In this document: one piece after another, positions 22,845 to 34,795 of the stretch
How positions within the stretch are numbered: the first letter of the stretch is position 1
How the letters are laid out: every line of letters begins with the position of its first letter
Assembly: GCF_964204645.1 (NCBI RefSeq)
Contig: NC_134028.1
Location: 12,133,001-12,197,000 of the forward strand
DNA: 64,000 nucleotides
Source of the DNA: Tubulanus polymorphus
Lineage: Eukaryota > Nemertea > Palaeonemertea > Tubulaniformes > Tubulanidae
Direction: 5' to 3'
Notes under the pieces: model-generated
The model's input: only the letters and a program-made list of their open reading frames with translations
Told to the model about the DNA's origin: nothing
The model's database searches: none
Position numbers and translations under genes: made by a program

Positions 22845-23194
22845 CTGAAGAAAAGGTAGAAAATAGCAGTAAATAAATGAAACTGGATGTTAGTTAAGCC
22901 AAATTTTCCATTATCCTTCAAATCAATCTGTGGTAAAAGCAAAGTTTCTCCAGTTATGCTGTGTGTTTCTTTAGCAGAATGATTCTTACAGTTTTCTTCT
23001 TACTGACATAAAATAAATGAAATAGAATAGATGCAGATGAAGTGGAATTCAATTCAAAGCTGTAACCCATTGATAATCTTAGTTTTACTCAAATGCAGGT
23101 CACTTAAATGACAATGTACAAGTGTTTCACGTCAACTCAGTTTAACATTTCTGACATCATCAATACACAGGAGACAATGAAACCAGTTCACTAC

Positions 23195-23435
23195 CTGATG
23201 CAGGAACAACCTTTGTAGTACCTATGCCCAATTCAGAATTGAAGTAAGATTCAGGAGAGGAATACAATTTTGAGTCAGCAGTAGTATTGAAGCTATAATT
23301 ACGAATGATTCCTTGTAAGTCGATAGCCTGGTGATAATCGTAGACCTGGTTTCCACATCCCTTTTCTATTTGTCCATCATATACAAGTTCTCCACTTACA
23401 AATATCAGAACGTCTTTAATTCCAAGGCACAGATC
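23195..23435 (-). CDS. KATNIP: KATNIP-like gene, exon 3 of those visible (DUF4457, second half)
   Basis: The acceptor TATAATTTTGCAG and a donor CAG followed by GTAGTG bound 241 bp, entering in phase 0. The peptide LGIKDVLIFVSGELVYDGQI then EKGCGNQVYDY matches the pattern of KATNIP DUF4457 repeats, in which an IWNYN box is followed by GVKD-type and KGEI-type motifs. The C-terminal half is serine-rich linker. KATNIP binds katanin and microtubules at the ciliary base; that function is inferred from family. Confidence 0.7.
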
Positions 23436-24350
23436 CTGCAAAATTATACTGGACAAATTAATGCCTATCCCTTGAAACTGATATTTTGGGGGAGTGGACC
23501 ATTGAGAGGGCACTGAAAACCGATATAAAATTTCCCACTACCCAGTCCATAAAAATGACTGCATTAATGAAAAATCCACCATGATAACTTTCTGCTTGCC
23601 CACCCACTGGTTATTCATGAGAAATTTCAGCATTCAATAACCCTTTAACCGCAATCGGTCGCTAGCAACTGATTTGAAATAGACCAGCCATAGAGAATAG
23701 AATAGTCAAGTATTGATTTCTGTGAAGCCTTCTTACTCATTTTCCTGTGAGCAGATGGCAACACCAGACAGCATACAATGTCTAACAAAGCACAATATAT
23801 CATACATTTAGCAAACTATTTTGGCCCCAACTATTGCACAATTGTTAAAAATACATATTCTATTTTGCATATGGAAATTCCTCCCAAAAACCAAATTGAC
23901 TAAAGATATCACAGCAATCGCACCAGACGTACAATTTTCAATCAAAAACTTAACCTGAATGGAGAGCGGTAGTAATTCTTGGCTTACATATCAGAACTAG
24001 CCGACAGCTTAGCCATAAGCATTTGCAAGCACTGAAGGCCCAAAGCAATTTCTTGGGGGTAGGTGCAGCTTGGAGCCTTCCCCGAGAAAACTTTTGAAAT
24101 TAGAGTAGACACTGCCTAAACCGGTACAAATGGGAATGTTCATTAAGTACGTAGGCAAGCCCTAGATAGGACCTCAACAGCAAGAGCGTATGATCTTCGT
24201 ATAAAGCTAGGTAGGTATTTACACAACATTTTGGAAAATTGTTGGGTTTCACAACTTAGCCACATGGGGCTGAGAGTGAACTTGCTACTAAGGTATGGGT
24301 TTGCTAAAAAGGAAATTGATATTAGAGAGTGAATTCAGTATCAAACTTAC

Positions 24351-24497
24351 ATTTAAGTTCCTGTTATAATTCCATATTTTCATCTTTGATAAAGCTAAGT
24401 CAGCAATAGTGTCATCATGTTTACGCAAAGTGAAGAAAAATTCAAGAGGTCGATTAGGGTCTGTTGCACAACTCCACATATTGCAATCTTTTGTAGT
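24351..24497 (-). CDS. KATNIP: KATNIP-like gene, exon 2 of those visible (DUF4457, middle)
   Basis: The acceptor TTTATGTTTGCAG and donor AAT followed by GTAAGT bound 147 bp, exactly 49 codons, phase 0 at both ends. The peptide contains MWSCATDPNRPLEFFFTL and ends SKMKIWNYNRNLN. The MW...P and KIWNYN boxes are the strongest match to KATNIP repeats (MWL, RIWNYNKS in relatives). It joins without a frame change to exons on both sides. Confidence 0.75.
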
Positions 24498-25051
24498 CTG
24501 CAAACATAAATCCAGTTATAAAATGAAATTGGTGTGTCAAGGTGTTGTGTTTACTTTGGCCTTTGAAGAATTAACAAATTTGATTACTAGCTATTTACCA
24601 ACCCACTCATGCCTTATAGCATCAAGGAAACACTTCACTTAGCTTGAGACATGCAGGACATGCCGCGGACATTACCCAGGAACTATTGTATAACTGCTGG
24701 CTGTGCTTTACGCAATAATCAACCAGCTACACAATAACATGTTTTTTTATCAAAGATACGGTTACTTGGGAGCGATGAATTCGCATTGTGGTGCCCCTGG
24801 TAGCCTTGTCAACAAATTGTTTGATAGTAAACAATGGGTAACAAGACAAACAAGTATACCACGTTTCTTGAAAATATCCCTTATACTTATGGAGAAAATG
24901 TGACACAACTAAAAGTTGATGCCAGTCAGACGGACCAATGACGAATGGACAGATAACAATGGCTCATGCCCTAACCCTACAGCTCCACTCTTCCAGTCAC
25001 AGCGGTGTTAAGTAATTTGCCACAGGCAAAGTGGTTTACCTTTCTAGTATC

Positions 25052-25718
25052 CAGGAAGAAAGACACTCTAAATATTTGGATGGATATATGAAAGCTGGGG
25101 ATACTGGAGTGTGTAATGGGTAGTGTAGTGTGATCTGTGTGCATTTGTGGCCAGACCACAGATCACATTGTTCATTGGGGTTTGGTCCAGGACTCGCGGG
25201 ATTTTCAACAACACGGAAGTAACGTGTAATAAATGATGACTTGAATTGCATGACTACCTACCACCCCTCATTATTGTTGGAAAACTAAACGTTCCGCACT
25301 GACTAAAAATTAGCAATAACATTTTAGAAATGGCCAGAATTTTAACTTAGGTTCTATCTCATTTTTATCTTACAATTGCGATTAATATAATTTTTTTTTA
25401 AACGGCCGTTAAGGCTTCATGTTTCGTCTGCAATTCACTGCAAATAGTTACGCAACTACGCACATTTAAGTGTTTTTGGCAGCTGTACACTCAATCGGCA
25501 CCGTTCGTGACTAGCTTCACTGCGGAATTATCATTAATTAACATCGCCATATCACATCATCAACTTATATTGTGCCTTAAAACCCTAACAGCCGAAATAA
25601 TTGAAATGCACACACGATTTCTATCATTGAAAATTGAGATAGTGGCCAAGTTTGTGTTCTGCTGCTTCGCGTAAATCCCGCGCGGTGAGGCATCCACGCG
25701 GAGTGGGGCCGATACGTC
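25052..25718 (-). repeat. Repeat unit Z, inverted copy
   Basis: Reverse-complement match of 19406-20058, including CCGCGCGG-flanked ends and the HKCTQITLHYP frame. It lies inside the long intron between KATNIP-like exons 1 and 2. Confidence 0.7.
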
Positions 25719-26245
25719 TAGAAGAATGTACTATTATACATGTATTCATTTGAAAAGCTTGCGTTCAGTTAGTTTTGGTTTAAATATGACCAGAAAACTA
25801 TAAGGGCTCTAGGATTAGTATGACTCAAATTTGATATTGGCTGTGTTTTTGCAATTCATTTTATTTAGCATTAAAATCCAGGAAGCCAATTACACAGTTC
25901 CAGAATTCTCATTTTGAGCCTACCAGCTCTTTTTCCTCCTGATCAATGTGGCAATATTTTCCTACAGGTTTAGATTTTGTTCAATGCTGTATCCAATCAT
26001 TCCAGCAGTTTCAAACGGCATCTTGAAAGCAGATAGATGATGAGACAACAAATACTCATCAGAAAGTGACAAACCATAATTTATTGACTAACTTTTTGAA
26101 ATTACCATATAAAATCTTAGAACAAATAAAGGTTGAATCCCTGCAAAATTTCAAGCTCAAATATTCCTAACTGAATATTTTCTGAAAACAGATCAAAGTT
26201 TGGGTTAAGAAACAGAAAATATCAAAACTCTTTTGGCAATCAACT

Positions 26246-27130
26246 GGGGCCAGTTTAACAAAGCACACTTAACTTTAATTATAATTAGGACCTAAATCAT
26301 GATTAAATTTCATTAATTATGATTAGTTAATTGCGGTTAAAATTCGGTTTCACTAATTAGGGTTTCATAACAAAATTAACTAATTACATAATTAGGAAAC
26401 TTAATTACAATTTAACTGTATCAAAATGGTGGATATTTAGTTAGCTATTTGCTGTTCAAGCATCAACAACCTTCCTTGTTCAGAGAGGAAAAGAGAAACT
26501 CACTCCTTTGGGAGTTAAAGATTGCTCTGAAAGGTCTCAGGAACCAGTGGAACAACTTAGCAAGATGTCTCCAAAGTTTTTAAATAGAAACTCACCTCCA
26601 GTCAGCATCATAAAATCCTCAATGGGGTTTATTTCCGAGCAGTGATACTTTTTAACACCATAAATCCATAGATATGTACTCTACTGACGGAAATCTATCA
26701 TATCTATGGACAAAATCAATTAGGGGCCTAATTCAATACTTCTAAGTATGTGGTGGTCATGCTGACAAAAAATCGGATGTTTGAAAATAAATCAATAAAA
26801 TTTAGAGTATTATTTTTACAAAAGGCAAAAAATCCAAATTATTCAGCCAAATAATCTGAAAATCTTAATAAGTGTAGCAATTGCCTTCGTCAATTAATAA
26901 ACACCAAATTCCATGAATAATATCTGCAGCTTTTTGTTTTTAATAATAAACTAATGATGATTAAATGGTTTAATTACACTCTAGAGAACTAAATTTTATA
27001 ATTAACTTAATTATAATTTAAATTAATTACGTTTTGTGAAACACCTAACTTGATTTGATCATGATCATTTAATCATGATTAGTGATTTAATCATAATTAA
27101 GGGTTAATTACGCTTTGTGAAACCGGCCCC
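26246..27130. mobile_element. MITE with long AT-rich terminal inverted repeats
   Basis: Starts GGGGCCAGTTTAACAAAGC and ends with the inverse of GGGGCCGGTTTCACAAAGC. The repeats continue imperfectly inward through ATTAAT/ATGATTAAAT sequence. The interior is anonymous and has no transposase, so non-autonomous. Confidence 0.7.
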
Positions 27131-28939
27131 TGTTTTTAAAATGGTTAATTTCCCATTCTAGAAGTTCTAAAAACCTTTTGAGTATGTGGAGTTAAGTGGA
27201 CACCTTCCACCCCTTTGCTTACCCAGATACCGTAACATATAGTACATAGATATACATTATTGTTAAGATTTTTACATCGAGAAACAGCCGTAGAATTCGA
27301 TTTTTACCAGACCTTGAATTATATAACATTTTAAGGTAAGGCCAACCCAAAATAATTGTCTTTTCGTTGTAACACCGACTTAACTTTTCAGGATGAGTCA
27401 GTAGGTAGGTAGAAATTTTGTTATGCAAAATTTATCACCTTTTTTACAGGGAAACAATATCACAAATCTGCGTTGTGCATATGAAATTTGTCGAATAGCA
27501 TAGATTTCAAGAGTAATTCTAGATGGCTCCGACGATATCCAAATCACTAGAAAATGTTCATACTTAAATGAACTTGTCAGTAAATAGTAGAGTCCCAAGA
27601 CGAGCCCCTATCTATAATCTTCCATTCTATCACTCAAGCCAAGCGTATTCAGACCTGCCAACCCGTGTCTGACTAAATCAGAACAATATCATAAATTTTC
27701 AGTAATAACTGAATTTTTTCAGTAACACGCGTGTTATGTATAATATGACGCTGTATTGGAAAAAAACGGTTAATTTTACTTGATTTTGCGTTCTGTTTTT
27801 TCATTTCAATTGTCAATATGATATTGTACGTTTGTAATACCGGCATGAGACGTGTAGATTATAATTGTCAACTCCTAACACAACTAATACTTTGTCACTA
27901 GTCAGTACAAAAAAACAAGTGTGAGGCTCTACGAAACATTCATGCAAGACATTTAACAGTGTATCATCTTCAAATTGGTGGGCTTCCCTCTCTTTGTTGC
28001 TGGTTCGTTATTGATAAGGTTCATCACTTATATCAGATAAAATGACGTCTAAATCTATTAAATAATCGCAATCCTGGTCGCAGTAGCCGCCATGTACAGA
28101 CACACTGATTACAGCAGAGAACCGATGCGACTGGTTGGCGGTGAGAGGTCGTTGTTAAGAAATATTTTTTTTCTAATTTATTTTTCATTTTGACCAAATA
28201 GATGACGCAGAATCATTGATTGATATACAAATAAATTAACTTAGTCAGGTTACTTCTAAAAAATGATTCAACGCCTGCAAGCAATCGTCATTATTTTTAC
28301 AGCAATGTGGGCTGTATCTTTATGAGGCACGAGAGAGAGTATAAAAATTAGTAGATTGCCCCGGTGACAGCCAGCTGATAGATGTACTGTATCGAATGCG
28401 TGCAGGAAGCCACGTGTATGCCAGCGGTCTGTGTAACACAGTGATATTGATTGGATGTTAGGCGCGTATATCATCTACCAGAACGCACGGCGTGCGCTAA
28501 GAACTCCTATTTTAGTTTCCGATAATAAAATCAACATGTTGAAACTTCTTGTAAAACGTAATGAAAATAGACTAAAATCGTATTTTTGAACACCCAATTG
28601 TGTCAACGTAATTTGTCCTGTCAATCCGCAACGATTACGGGAAATTGTAACAGTTGGCATATCTGTGTATTGTACCTGAATTAAAACAATGACTTCTTCT
28701 ATTGAGCACGTAGGCTATGCTATGCTGTGTTGAATTGAAGCGCGCGACCGCCGATTCTAAATATAGAATTTCCACACAGCGCTTTTGCATGTATATATAT
28801 TATTGATCTGCACAGTAGTTCTAGACAACAGCCGTGTTTTGCAATGAAGTTGTAAAATAAGATTTCAGAGATCGTAGCACCGGTTTTATGAGACGCTTTT
28901 GCATTCTGTTCTTTAAGTATGCTACGATCTAACTATCAA

Positions 28940-29056
28940 CTTTTCCCCAGGACCCTAACCCCCCTATCATTTTCTCAATGGATCTACATCAATCTCAAGA
29001 ATGATAAAAATGGACCTCCAACCGCGAAAATCCGCGGAAGGTTTTCATCCCTGCAT
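28940..29056. mobile_element. End of a CAGGGATGA-type DNA element
   Basis: AAAATCCGCGGAAGGTTTTC then ATCCCTG matches the terminal part of the 20605-21209 element. The opposite end was not found. Confidence 0.4.
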
Positions 29057-29395
29057 AACATAGGTAAACCAAAAAGATGACCATGGACTCTAACACCACT
29101 AATGTAAAACGAGATGTGAGATCAAAGGGTCCAGCTGTCGATGCAAAAGGGATCGTAGCTACTTCAGATCGGACACCGAGTGTTTACGTTTATAGTCGAA
29201 CAACCTTTGAGCAAGAAATACGTCATATTGGATTAGAATGAGGCAAAGCCTCGAATGCCCCCGGCCTGAAATTCACCGCCACATGAAGTGACAGGGTTTG
29301 TGGTAAATGCGTTAGAAATATCATGGCTACAATTATTTCATTAAGAGTGATATTACAGAACATGTGTACAAAGTGTAAATAATTTATTAACAGTT

Positions 29396-30215
29396 GCAGC
29401 CTCTAGGCTGTTTTCCCCTGATGGCCATAATTTGAATCGGTCAACAATTGTGGCCTCTAGGCTGTTGACGTCGGCCCCCTGGTGGCAATAATTTAAATTG
29501 AATTGAACCCAATTTTAAATGGGCTTCTGGCCCTAGTGATATCCTACTTGTGTACCAAGTTTGTCGGTCACCAATTGTAAGGGGTTTCATTAGGGTATAT
29601 TCAGGCCTCCTCAGAAAATTGTTACCTATGTATTTGACACTGATACATTGTATACCATGGTGTTGATAACCTTTGGGCTAAAAAATAAGACAAATAATTT
29701 GAATATATGTGAACGTGAGGATGGACAGTTTCTCGTTCTTCATTATGGTTATTGGTGTCCGTTGCCATGACAACCGGATCAAAAGGGTCTAAAAATAGTG
29801 ACTGATTTCATTTTCATCATAAAAATCATTGCCGGCACTAAATCTATTTTCTGACTAAGTCTCAACATCTGAACTGCACTGTCATATTCGTTGTCACTCG
29901 CAATTTGTTCACGACCAAATTCCAAGTCACCAGCATCACTGTCAGCATCATATACGAGCTGCTGAACCGTTTCATCCAGCCAAATTGTTTTTTCAGGCTG
30001 CTGCCATCTTGGATTTTATGCAGATGGCTGCAACGGCTGATACTGATAGATATGCCCTTCTAGAAGAAGGTTAAGCGATACCGTATCACATAAGGTACGG
30101 GTATGCTAGGTTGCCAATTTGTATTGTATGCCATAGGGTAGTGGTATTGTAAGGGTTAAGCGAAAGTCCATAACAATCGGTCAACAATTGCGGCCTCTAG
30201 GCTGTTAACGTCACA
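29396..30215. repeat. Three copies of a GGCCTCTAGGCTGTT motif
   Basis: The motif occurs near 29398, 29452 and 30201. The last two are preceded by CGGTCAACAATTG. The copies suggest a small fragmented repeat family; no coding sequence. Confidence 0.45.
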
Positions 30216-30737
30216 TGCAGTGGCGGCGGCGTACTCAGACAGTGGTAAATCTATATGCCCCCTCTCAACTAAAGTTGAGCCAGGGGCATAGAAATGTACA
30301 CAGATTATACAACTAATAAACCAATGGAATAATCAATTTATGTAATTTTGTTATCTAAATTTCTATAAAGATAATACTCTACGAATTCCACAATGATATT
30401 CCCGAGTTTTGATGAACTTTGAATGATCGCTTACATATTGAACAGCTTGTTCGTTGAGAGTTAAATTGATCTAATTTGCCAATTTTGTAAACCAAATTAC
30501 TCACAAATGAAGCAATTGGTTATGTTTTAGTGATCTTATAATTACAAATGGAGCTAATTAACTTATTGATTCAGTTAACCTCCGGAACCGAGCATTATCA
30601 CAAACTATTCCATCTATATCTAACATATATAAGACCCATCTATTTTCATGGGCAGCTGTTCAATAATATCCTATCCCACTAGCCAGGTGTCAATTGATCA
30701 CTTATTTGCAGTGGATACTAGCACTTTAAATACGCGT

Positions 30738-30772
30738 GATTATTATTATTATTATTATTATTATCATTATTT
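30738..30772. repeat. ATT trinucleotide microsatellite
   Basis: Uninterrupted TTA/ATT repeats for about 30 bases, then one interruption. Confidence 0.8.
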
Positions 30773-31559
30773 TATTAATACTATTATCATTAACTAAATC
30801 TTTTTGACCACTAATATTTTCAATTATTTTAAATTGAACTCATTTTGATATTTGACCATAGCTTTAGCCACTGATAATTCAGGGAGTGTAGAATACTATA
30901 GACCACATCTACAGACACATGAGCTACGCACTCATCAGAATTGCAATTAGCCACACTGACAGGTAAAGTCACACGAATGCCAAAGTGCAGAAAGCAGTAG
31001 CTCGGATGCTATAGCAGAGATCAACGGCAGCATTTTTCGTTGCAAGTGCCTTCGTTTTAGAGTCCATGAAATGACTAACAACAAAATTGATTTCTGCATG
31101 AATGCATGCTATAGCGCACAACATTGAAATATGTATATCAACCTACACTTATATGAAAATGCTTACGTTTTAAGAAACTTACGCGGTGGATCAATGGATG
31201 ACAACCGTGTAAGGGCAGCCAACGATGGCATCATGGGAAAAATGCAGTTCGCATGCTCAATGTATCTAACGACGCAACTTTGATAGACAGCATGTTGATA
31301 CCATCAATCATATCATCGATCTTTCTTCTATTGTTTTCGACATCTAGTCTCATATACATAGTATGTTATTCAATTGCGAACTGTACAGGTATATCAATTT
31401 TCATAGAAATCTCTTAATCCCATTGAAAGATGTACATGAAAATGTTGTTTCTGATATTTTGTATGTAGCGCTAATGGATACCTAACCAGTCGAAAGATAA
31501 CTTTTTCTCACCAATGTTTTAACTAAAAACAAACCGCATAGTGAGCACATCGAGTCTGG

Positions 31560-31860
31560 GAACCATAAGATATATCCTGTAAAGATTGTAACATGATGTA
31601 TATCGGTGAAACGGGTCACAATCTTAGTCAACGTATAGATGAACATAGAGTAGATACCCGTAATGAAAAGCCTGAGAGTGGGATGGCAAATCATGTTTTT
31701 ACAACCAACGACCAATTTGACTTTCAGAATTCTAAACTCATATAAATTGTAAAGACATCCCTAAAAACATATTGGAATCAGCCCTTGTAAACTTTCAAAA
31801 TCCAACATATCTACCAATCTAAATACTGGTTTTTCTAGACAATTAATTATTATCTAGACA
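31560..31860 (+). pseudogene. Penelope GIY-YIG endonuclease remnant
   Basis: In one plus frame CKDCNMMYIGETGHNLSQRI then EHR and ESGMANHVF match the GIY-YIG core seen at 2428-2769 and 33213-33593. Stops and frame changes follow after about 31740. No RT part precedes it, so this is a 5'-truncated, decayed copy. Confidence 0.7.
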
Positions 31861-32821
31861 TATCAACTCTCTATTAGATTGTGGTTAATATCACTATGTG
31901 TCATACTGCTATCTCCAGCTATGTAACTTCTGTTTTCTGGTCATTCCACCCTATGATGGCTGTTAGTGAACAGCCAAAACATTGTGGTTTCATTTAAATA
32001 AATCATATCATATGAAATAGATTGTGGGACTTCTTCGATTATCTACAGTATACACAGATTAGAGTGTTTCATTCGATTACTAAGATAACTTTTAAGATAA
32101 CATTTTGTTCGAGAGAAATGCTTTCCTTTCTGGGAAATGTACTAATTACTAGGCACTACGAATTGCGCCAATATTGCTGAATTTAGTTTGAAGCTCAATC
32201 CATATGGGGGTCCCAATCTAAAACCTCATGTTTTTTTCAGAAACCCACTGCACAGTTTGTTGTGCATTACATTCAAATTAATCATTTGGGAAGCATTGCG
32301 AGGATAATGATGGGGACTGTTTTTCATTGCCCTTAGGTCGCCTCAAAACTATTCACCAGGAATTTTATTTTGTTTTTTATCAAATATCATCAGAAATTTG
32401 AGGACCTAAATACAACACGCGTGACCATAGCTAGTATCACGGAAACAGGCAGATGTCGTGTTACGAGCATTTTTCTATCAGATGATCAGTTCTATATGAT
32501 TGAGCGTTATGGCATTACATCTATAGAATTAGAGATACAACGGGTGTTATGTGGTGAATGGCAGGATATTTCCTACGGTAGATAAAATGCCTTTATGGTC
32601 TCCGACCGTAGAAAGGGCAATGCTTCAAGCATCTGAACCAATAGGGTATTCGTTCGTTCTGGCAATGGTGGTTTTTCTCAATCTGATTAAGAGTTATATG
32701 ATGTATATCATGCAGTTGCAAAACTGTATTACAAGGTGATGCCATCAGCAAATATATGTAGCTTGTCCAGCGGATTGGTTTGGGATCAATCGGTTGATTT
32801 TTAAAGATTTATCATACTCAC
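31861..32821. other. Unassigned intronic DNA
   Basis: No gene recognised. An open plus frame at 32370-32585 lacks known motifs and is crossed by the KATNIP-like intron. Confidence 0.3.
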
Positions 32822-33043
32822 TTTAAATTTGCCATTAATGAGCGAACCAATATCACCATTTGAATCAATTGCACCATACACAATTATGTCCTCCGGCTTA
32901 ATCTGTAATCTTCTGTTGTCCATGTCAATAAATTGAATTTCTGTCAGGCCAAGACGCTTTGGATGGCCCCAATTTGAAATTACTTTCATGTTTACTTCAA
33001 TAACTGAGTGATCTTCGCATTGACTTATTTTAAGCGGCATCAG
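32822..33043 (-). CDS. KATNIP: KATNIP-like gene, exon 1 of those visible (DUF4457, first half)
   Basis: The acceptor TTTTCATTCCAG and donor AAA followed by GTGAGT bound 222 bp, 74 codons, phase 0 at both ends. The peptide contains MKVISNWGHPKRLGLTEIQF then DMDNRR and GSLINGKFK. The S-x-W-G...GLT-x-I motif and the later L-I-N-G-K box match DUF4457 of KATNIP (STWGD...GLTGLE, KLIDG in relatives). Upstream exons were not identified, so only an internal segment of the gene is seen. Confidence 0.75.
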
Positions 33044-33140
33044 CTGGAATGAAAATGTTTGTGAACTAATGAAATTCCTTCATCAAGCCATAAAAAACCT
33101 TGAATACAATGTATTCTTTATAACGTAGACAACTACGAAA

Positions 33141-33152
33141 ATCCTGGGTAAC
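33141..33152. repeat. 12-bp target-site duplication, left (short Penelope copy)
   Basis: ATCCTGGGTAAC, repeated at 33793-33804. Confidence 0.75.
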
Positions 33153-33212
33153 AAGTAAAATCCCACAATAAAAGAATTAGATGATAAAATGTTTATTAAA
33201 ACATAATTTCTG

Positions 33213-33593
33213 ATGATATTTTGCTCCAATAACAATCTGAACCCTAATGTCCATTGTGGAGTTTATAAAATCAACTGTTCTGATTGTAACCTTTTTTACA
33301 TTGGGGAAACCGGTAGGAATATTAAGGATCGTATTAAAGAACATAAACAAGATGTATTTAATGGGGTTAAATTAGAAAGTGGGGTAGTCTCCCATTCTTT
33401 GGTTACCGGACACAATTTTGATTTTTCTGGAGCCAATATTATCTTTCCCAACAGTAGTCGCACTAAACGACATATAGTTGAATCTGCTTTGATTACTACT
33501 CATTCCGATCGTTCTGTCAACCTCAATAAAGGTTTCAGCCCCCATAATAAACTTCTTTTAAGTTATGTCAGTGCTCTAGTCCCCACAACGTAA
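33213..33593 (+). pseudogene. Penelope GIY-YIG endonuclease, open frame
   Basis: An uninterrupted frame of about 126 residues. CGVYKINCSDCNLFYIGETG, RIKEHKQD, GHNFDF and HIVESALI are the conserved GIY-YIG boxes, and FSPHNKLLLSYV closes the domain as in the copy at 2428-2769. The frame lacks the RT that normally precedes it, so it cannot make a full protein. It is much less decayed than the copy at 31560. Confidence 0.85.
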
Positions 33594-33660
33594 TGTGCAG
33601 CGATTCGTGTCCTATTTCATATTTCATGTATTAATACAGTATTTGGCAAGTCATTTTAGA

Positions 33661-33696
33661 CTGAAGAAGGGTGGTAGTAACCACCAGAAATATTTC
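33661..33696 (+). ncRNA. Hammerhead-like core in short Penelope copy
   Basis: CTGAAGA, then a stem GGTGG-TAGTAA-CCACC, then GAAAT. The same order is found in the other copy at 2312-2347 although the stem sequence differs, so the structure rather than the sequence is kept. Confidence 0.45.
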
Positions 33697-33792
33697 TTAT
33701 ATGTTTTAATAAACATTTTATCATCTAATTCTTTTATTGTGGGATTTTACTTGTATCGTTTTATCACGGATATTGTGATCTACCATTGATTC

Positions 33793-33804
33793 ATCCTGGG
33801 TAAC
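33793..33804. repeat. 12-bp target-site duplication, right (short Penelope copy)
   Basis: ATCCTGGGTAAC, identical to 33141-33152. Confidence 0.75.
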
Positions 33805-33857
33805 CCCTATTCCATGTGAGGAGATGACTCCTATGACAGTGATAGATAACATTTATC

Positions 33858-34340
33858 AAATATAGCTGCAAAGCAGTGATAACGGGTTTTCTGCACAGTC
33901 TTAGAATCCTGTTCAACAGTTAACACAGTTTTATTAGAGGAAGGTTGACAAACAGTCAATCAGACCTACTTGAAACCATGGACAACTGTACCAGATGGTC
34001 CTATTTGCCTATGGAAAATCGACTGTTAGGCCATAATTACTCTTAATGGATTCGACAAAGCATTTGATAAGGTACAACATCAGCCATTACTAAACAGGCT
34101 ATTAGGAAACAGTATCAATGATAGGTCGCTCAAATGGCTCAGCAGTTATCTCTGAACGAAAAAAAAACGTGGGGCCGAAATCAACAGAATGCCTCATCTT
34201 GGAATAAGTCGGTCTAACTAGTGTAGTCACGCAAGGTAGTATCTTAAGTTGTCTTCTCTTTAATGGCCTGATAAATGACATGCACAGTAATCCAAAATGT
34301 ACCGGACCGAGTAAATATCCAAAACGACCATAACACGCTG
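33858..34340 (+). pseudogene. LINE reverse-transcriptase fragment with unit-Y-type head
   Basis: Begins with AAATATAGCTGC...ATAACGGGTTTTCTGC, the head shared by four places in the window. Farther on, one frame reads FDKAFDKVQHQPLLNRLLGN and RSLKWLSSYL, and another VVTQGSILSCLLFN. These correspond to RT motifs A to B of a non-LTR retrotransposon. A parallel fragment with the same head lies at 40583-40970. Several stops; inactive. Confidence 0.65.
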
Positions 34341-34494
34341 TGTTCCGTACATTGCCAGAAACATAGAAGATGGGCTTCAACCTAAAAGGCATGGTATGGA
34401 TATTGGATACAAAGAAAACCCAGGTTCAGATTATACCTTTGTGTTCGAATTAGAAGATTATTTTTTTCGAATAAAGATTACCCTTGCAAAAAAT

Positions 34495-34795
34495 TCACAT
34501 ATGTTATGTGTGTGAATAACACACATTACATGTGTGAAAGACACAAAAAACACATGTGATTCCAGCCATCACACGTGTGATCTGTGTTGTGGAGCCCATG
34601 ACATGTGTGAATAACAAATGATCACACGTGTGATTGTGAAATACAAGGTGTCATTGAGAAATACATGTGTGATTCACACATGTGATTGGCTCAACAACAC
34701 AGATCACATGTGTAACCGCTGGGATCACATATATCATAGAATAACACATGTGATTAACATCAGTTATTCCAATCTGCAACATGTGTGATTGTACT
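34495..34795. repeat. Cluster of ACATGTGTGA palindromes, left
   Basis: At least eight near-copies of TCACACATGTGTGA or half of it in 300 bases, in both orientations and with variable spacing. Confidence 0.75.

Larger units (their letters stand above)
24498..32821 (-). other. Long intron of KATNIP-like gene, repeat-rich
   Basis: Separates two phase-0 exons. Holds Z (25052-25718), a MITE (26246-27130), an element end (to 29056), CCTCTAGGCTGTT repeats (29400-30220), a trinucleotide run (30738-30770) and a Penelope endonuclease remnant (31560-31860). I see no other convincing exon. Confidence 0.55.
33153..33792 (+). mobile_element. Short Penelope element with perfect inverted repeats
   Basis: 640 bp with a 12-bp target duplication. 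Arms 33151-33205 and 33700-33754 are perfect 55-base inverted repeats. Between them lies a complete GIY-YIG frame and a hammerhead-like core. RT is absent (5' truncation). The motif TAAAATCCCAC links it to 2194-4066. Confidence 0.85.

Noticed and set aside
22890-22985. Extra KATNIP-like exon between 22844 and 23195
   Set aside because: One open frame looks slightly protein-like, but no donor is convincing and the flanking exons already join in phase without it.
32370-32739. Plus-strand gene inside the KATNIP-like intron
   Set aside because: Two overlapping short frames, no known motif and no splice context.
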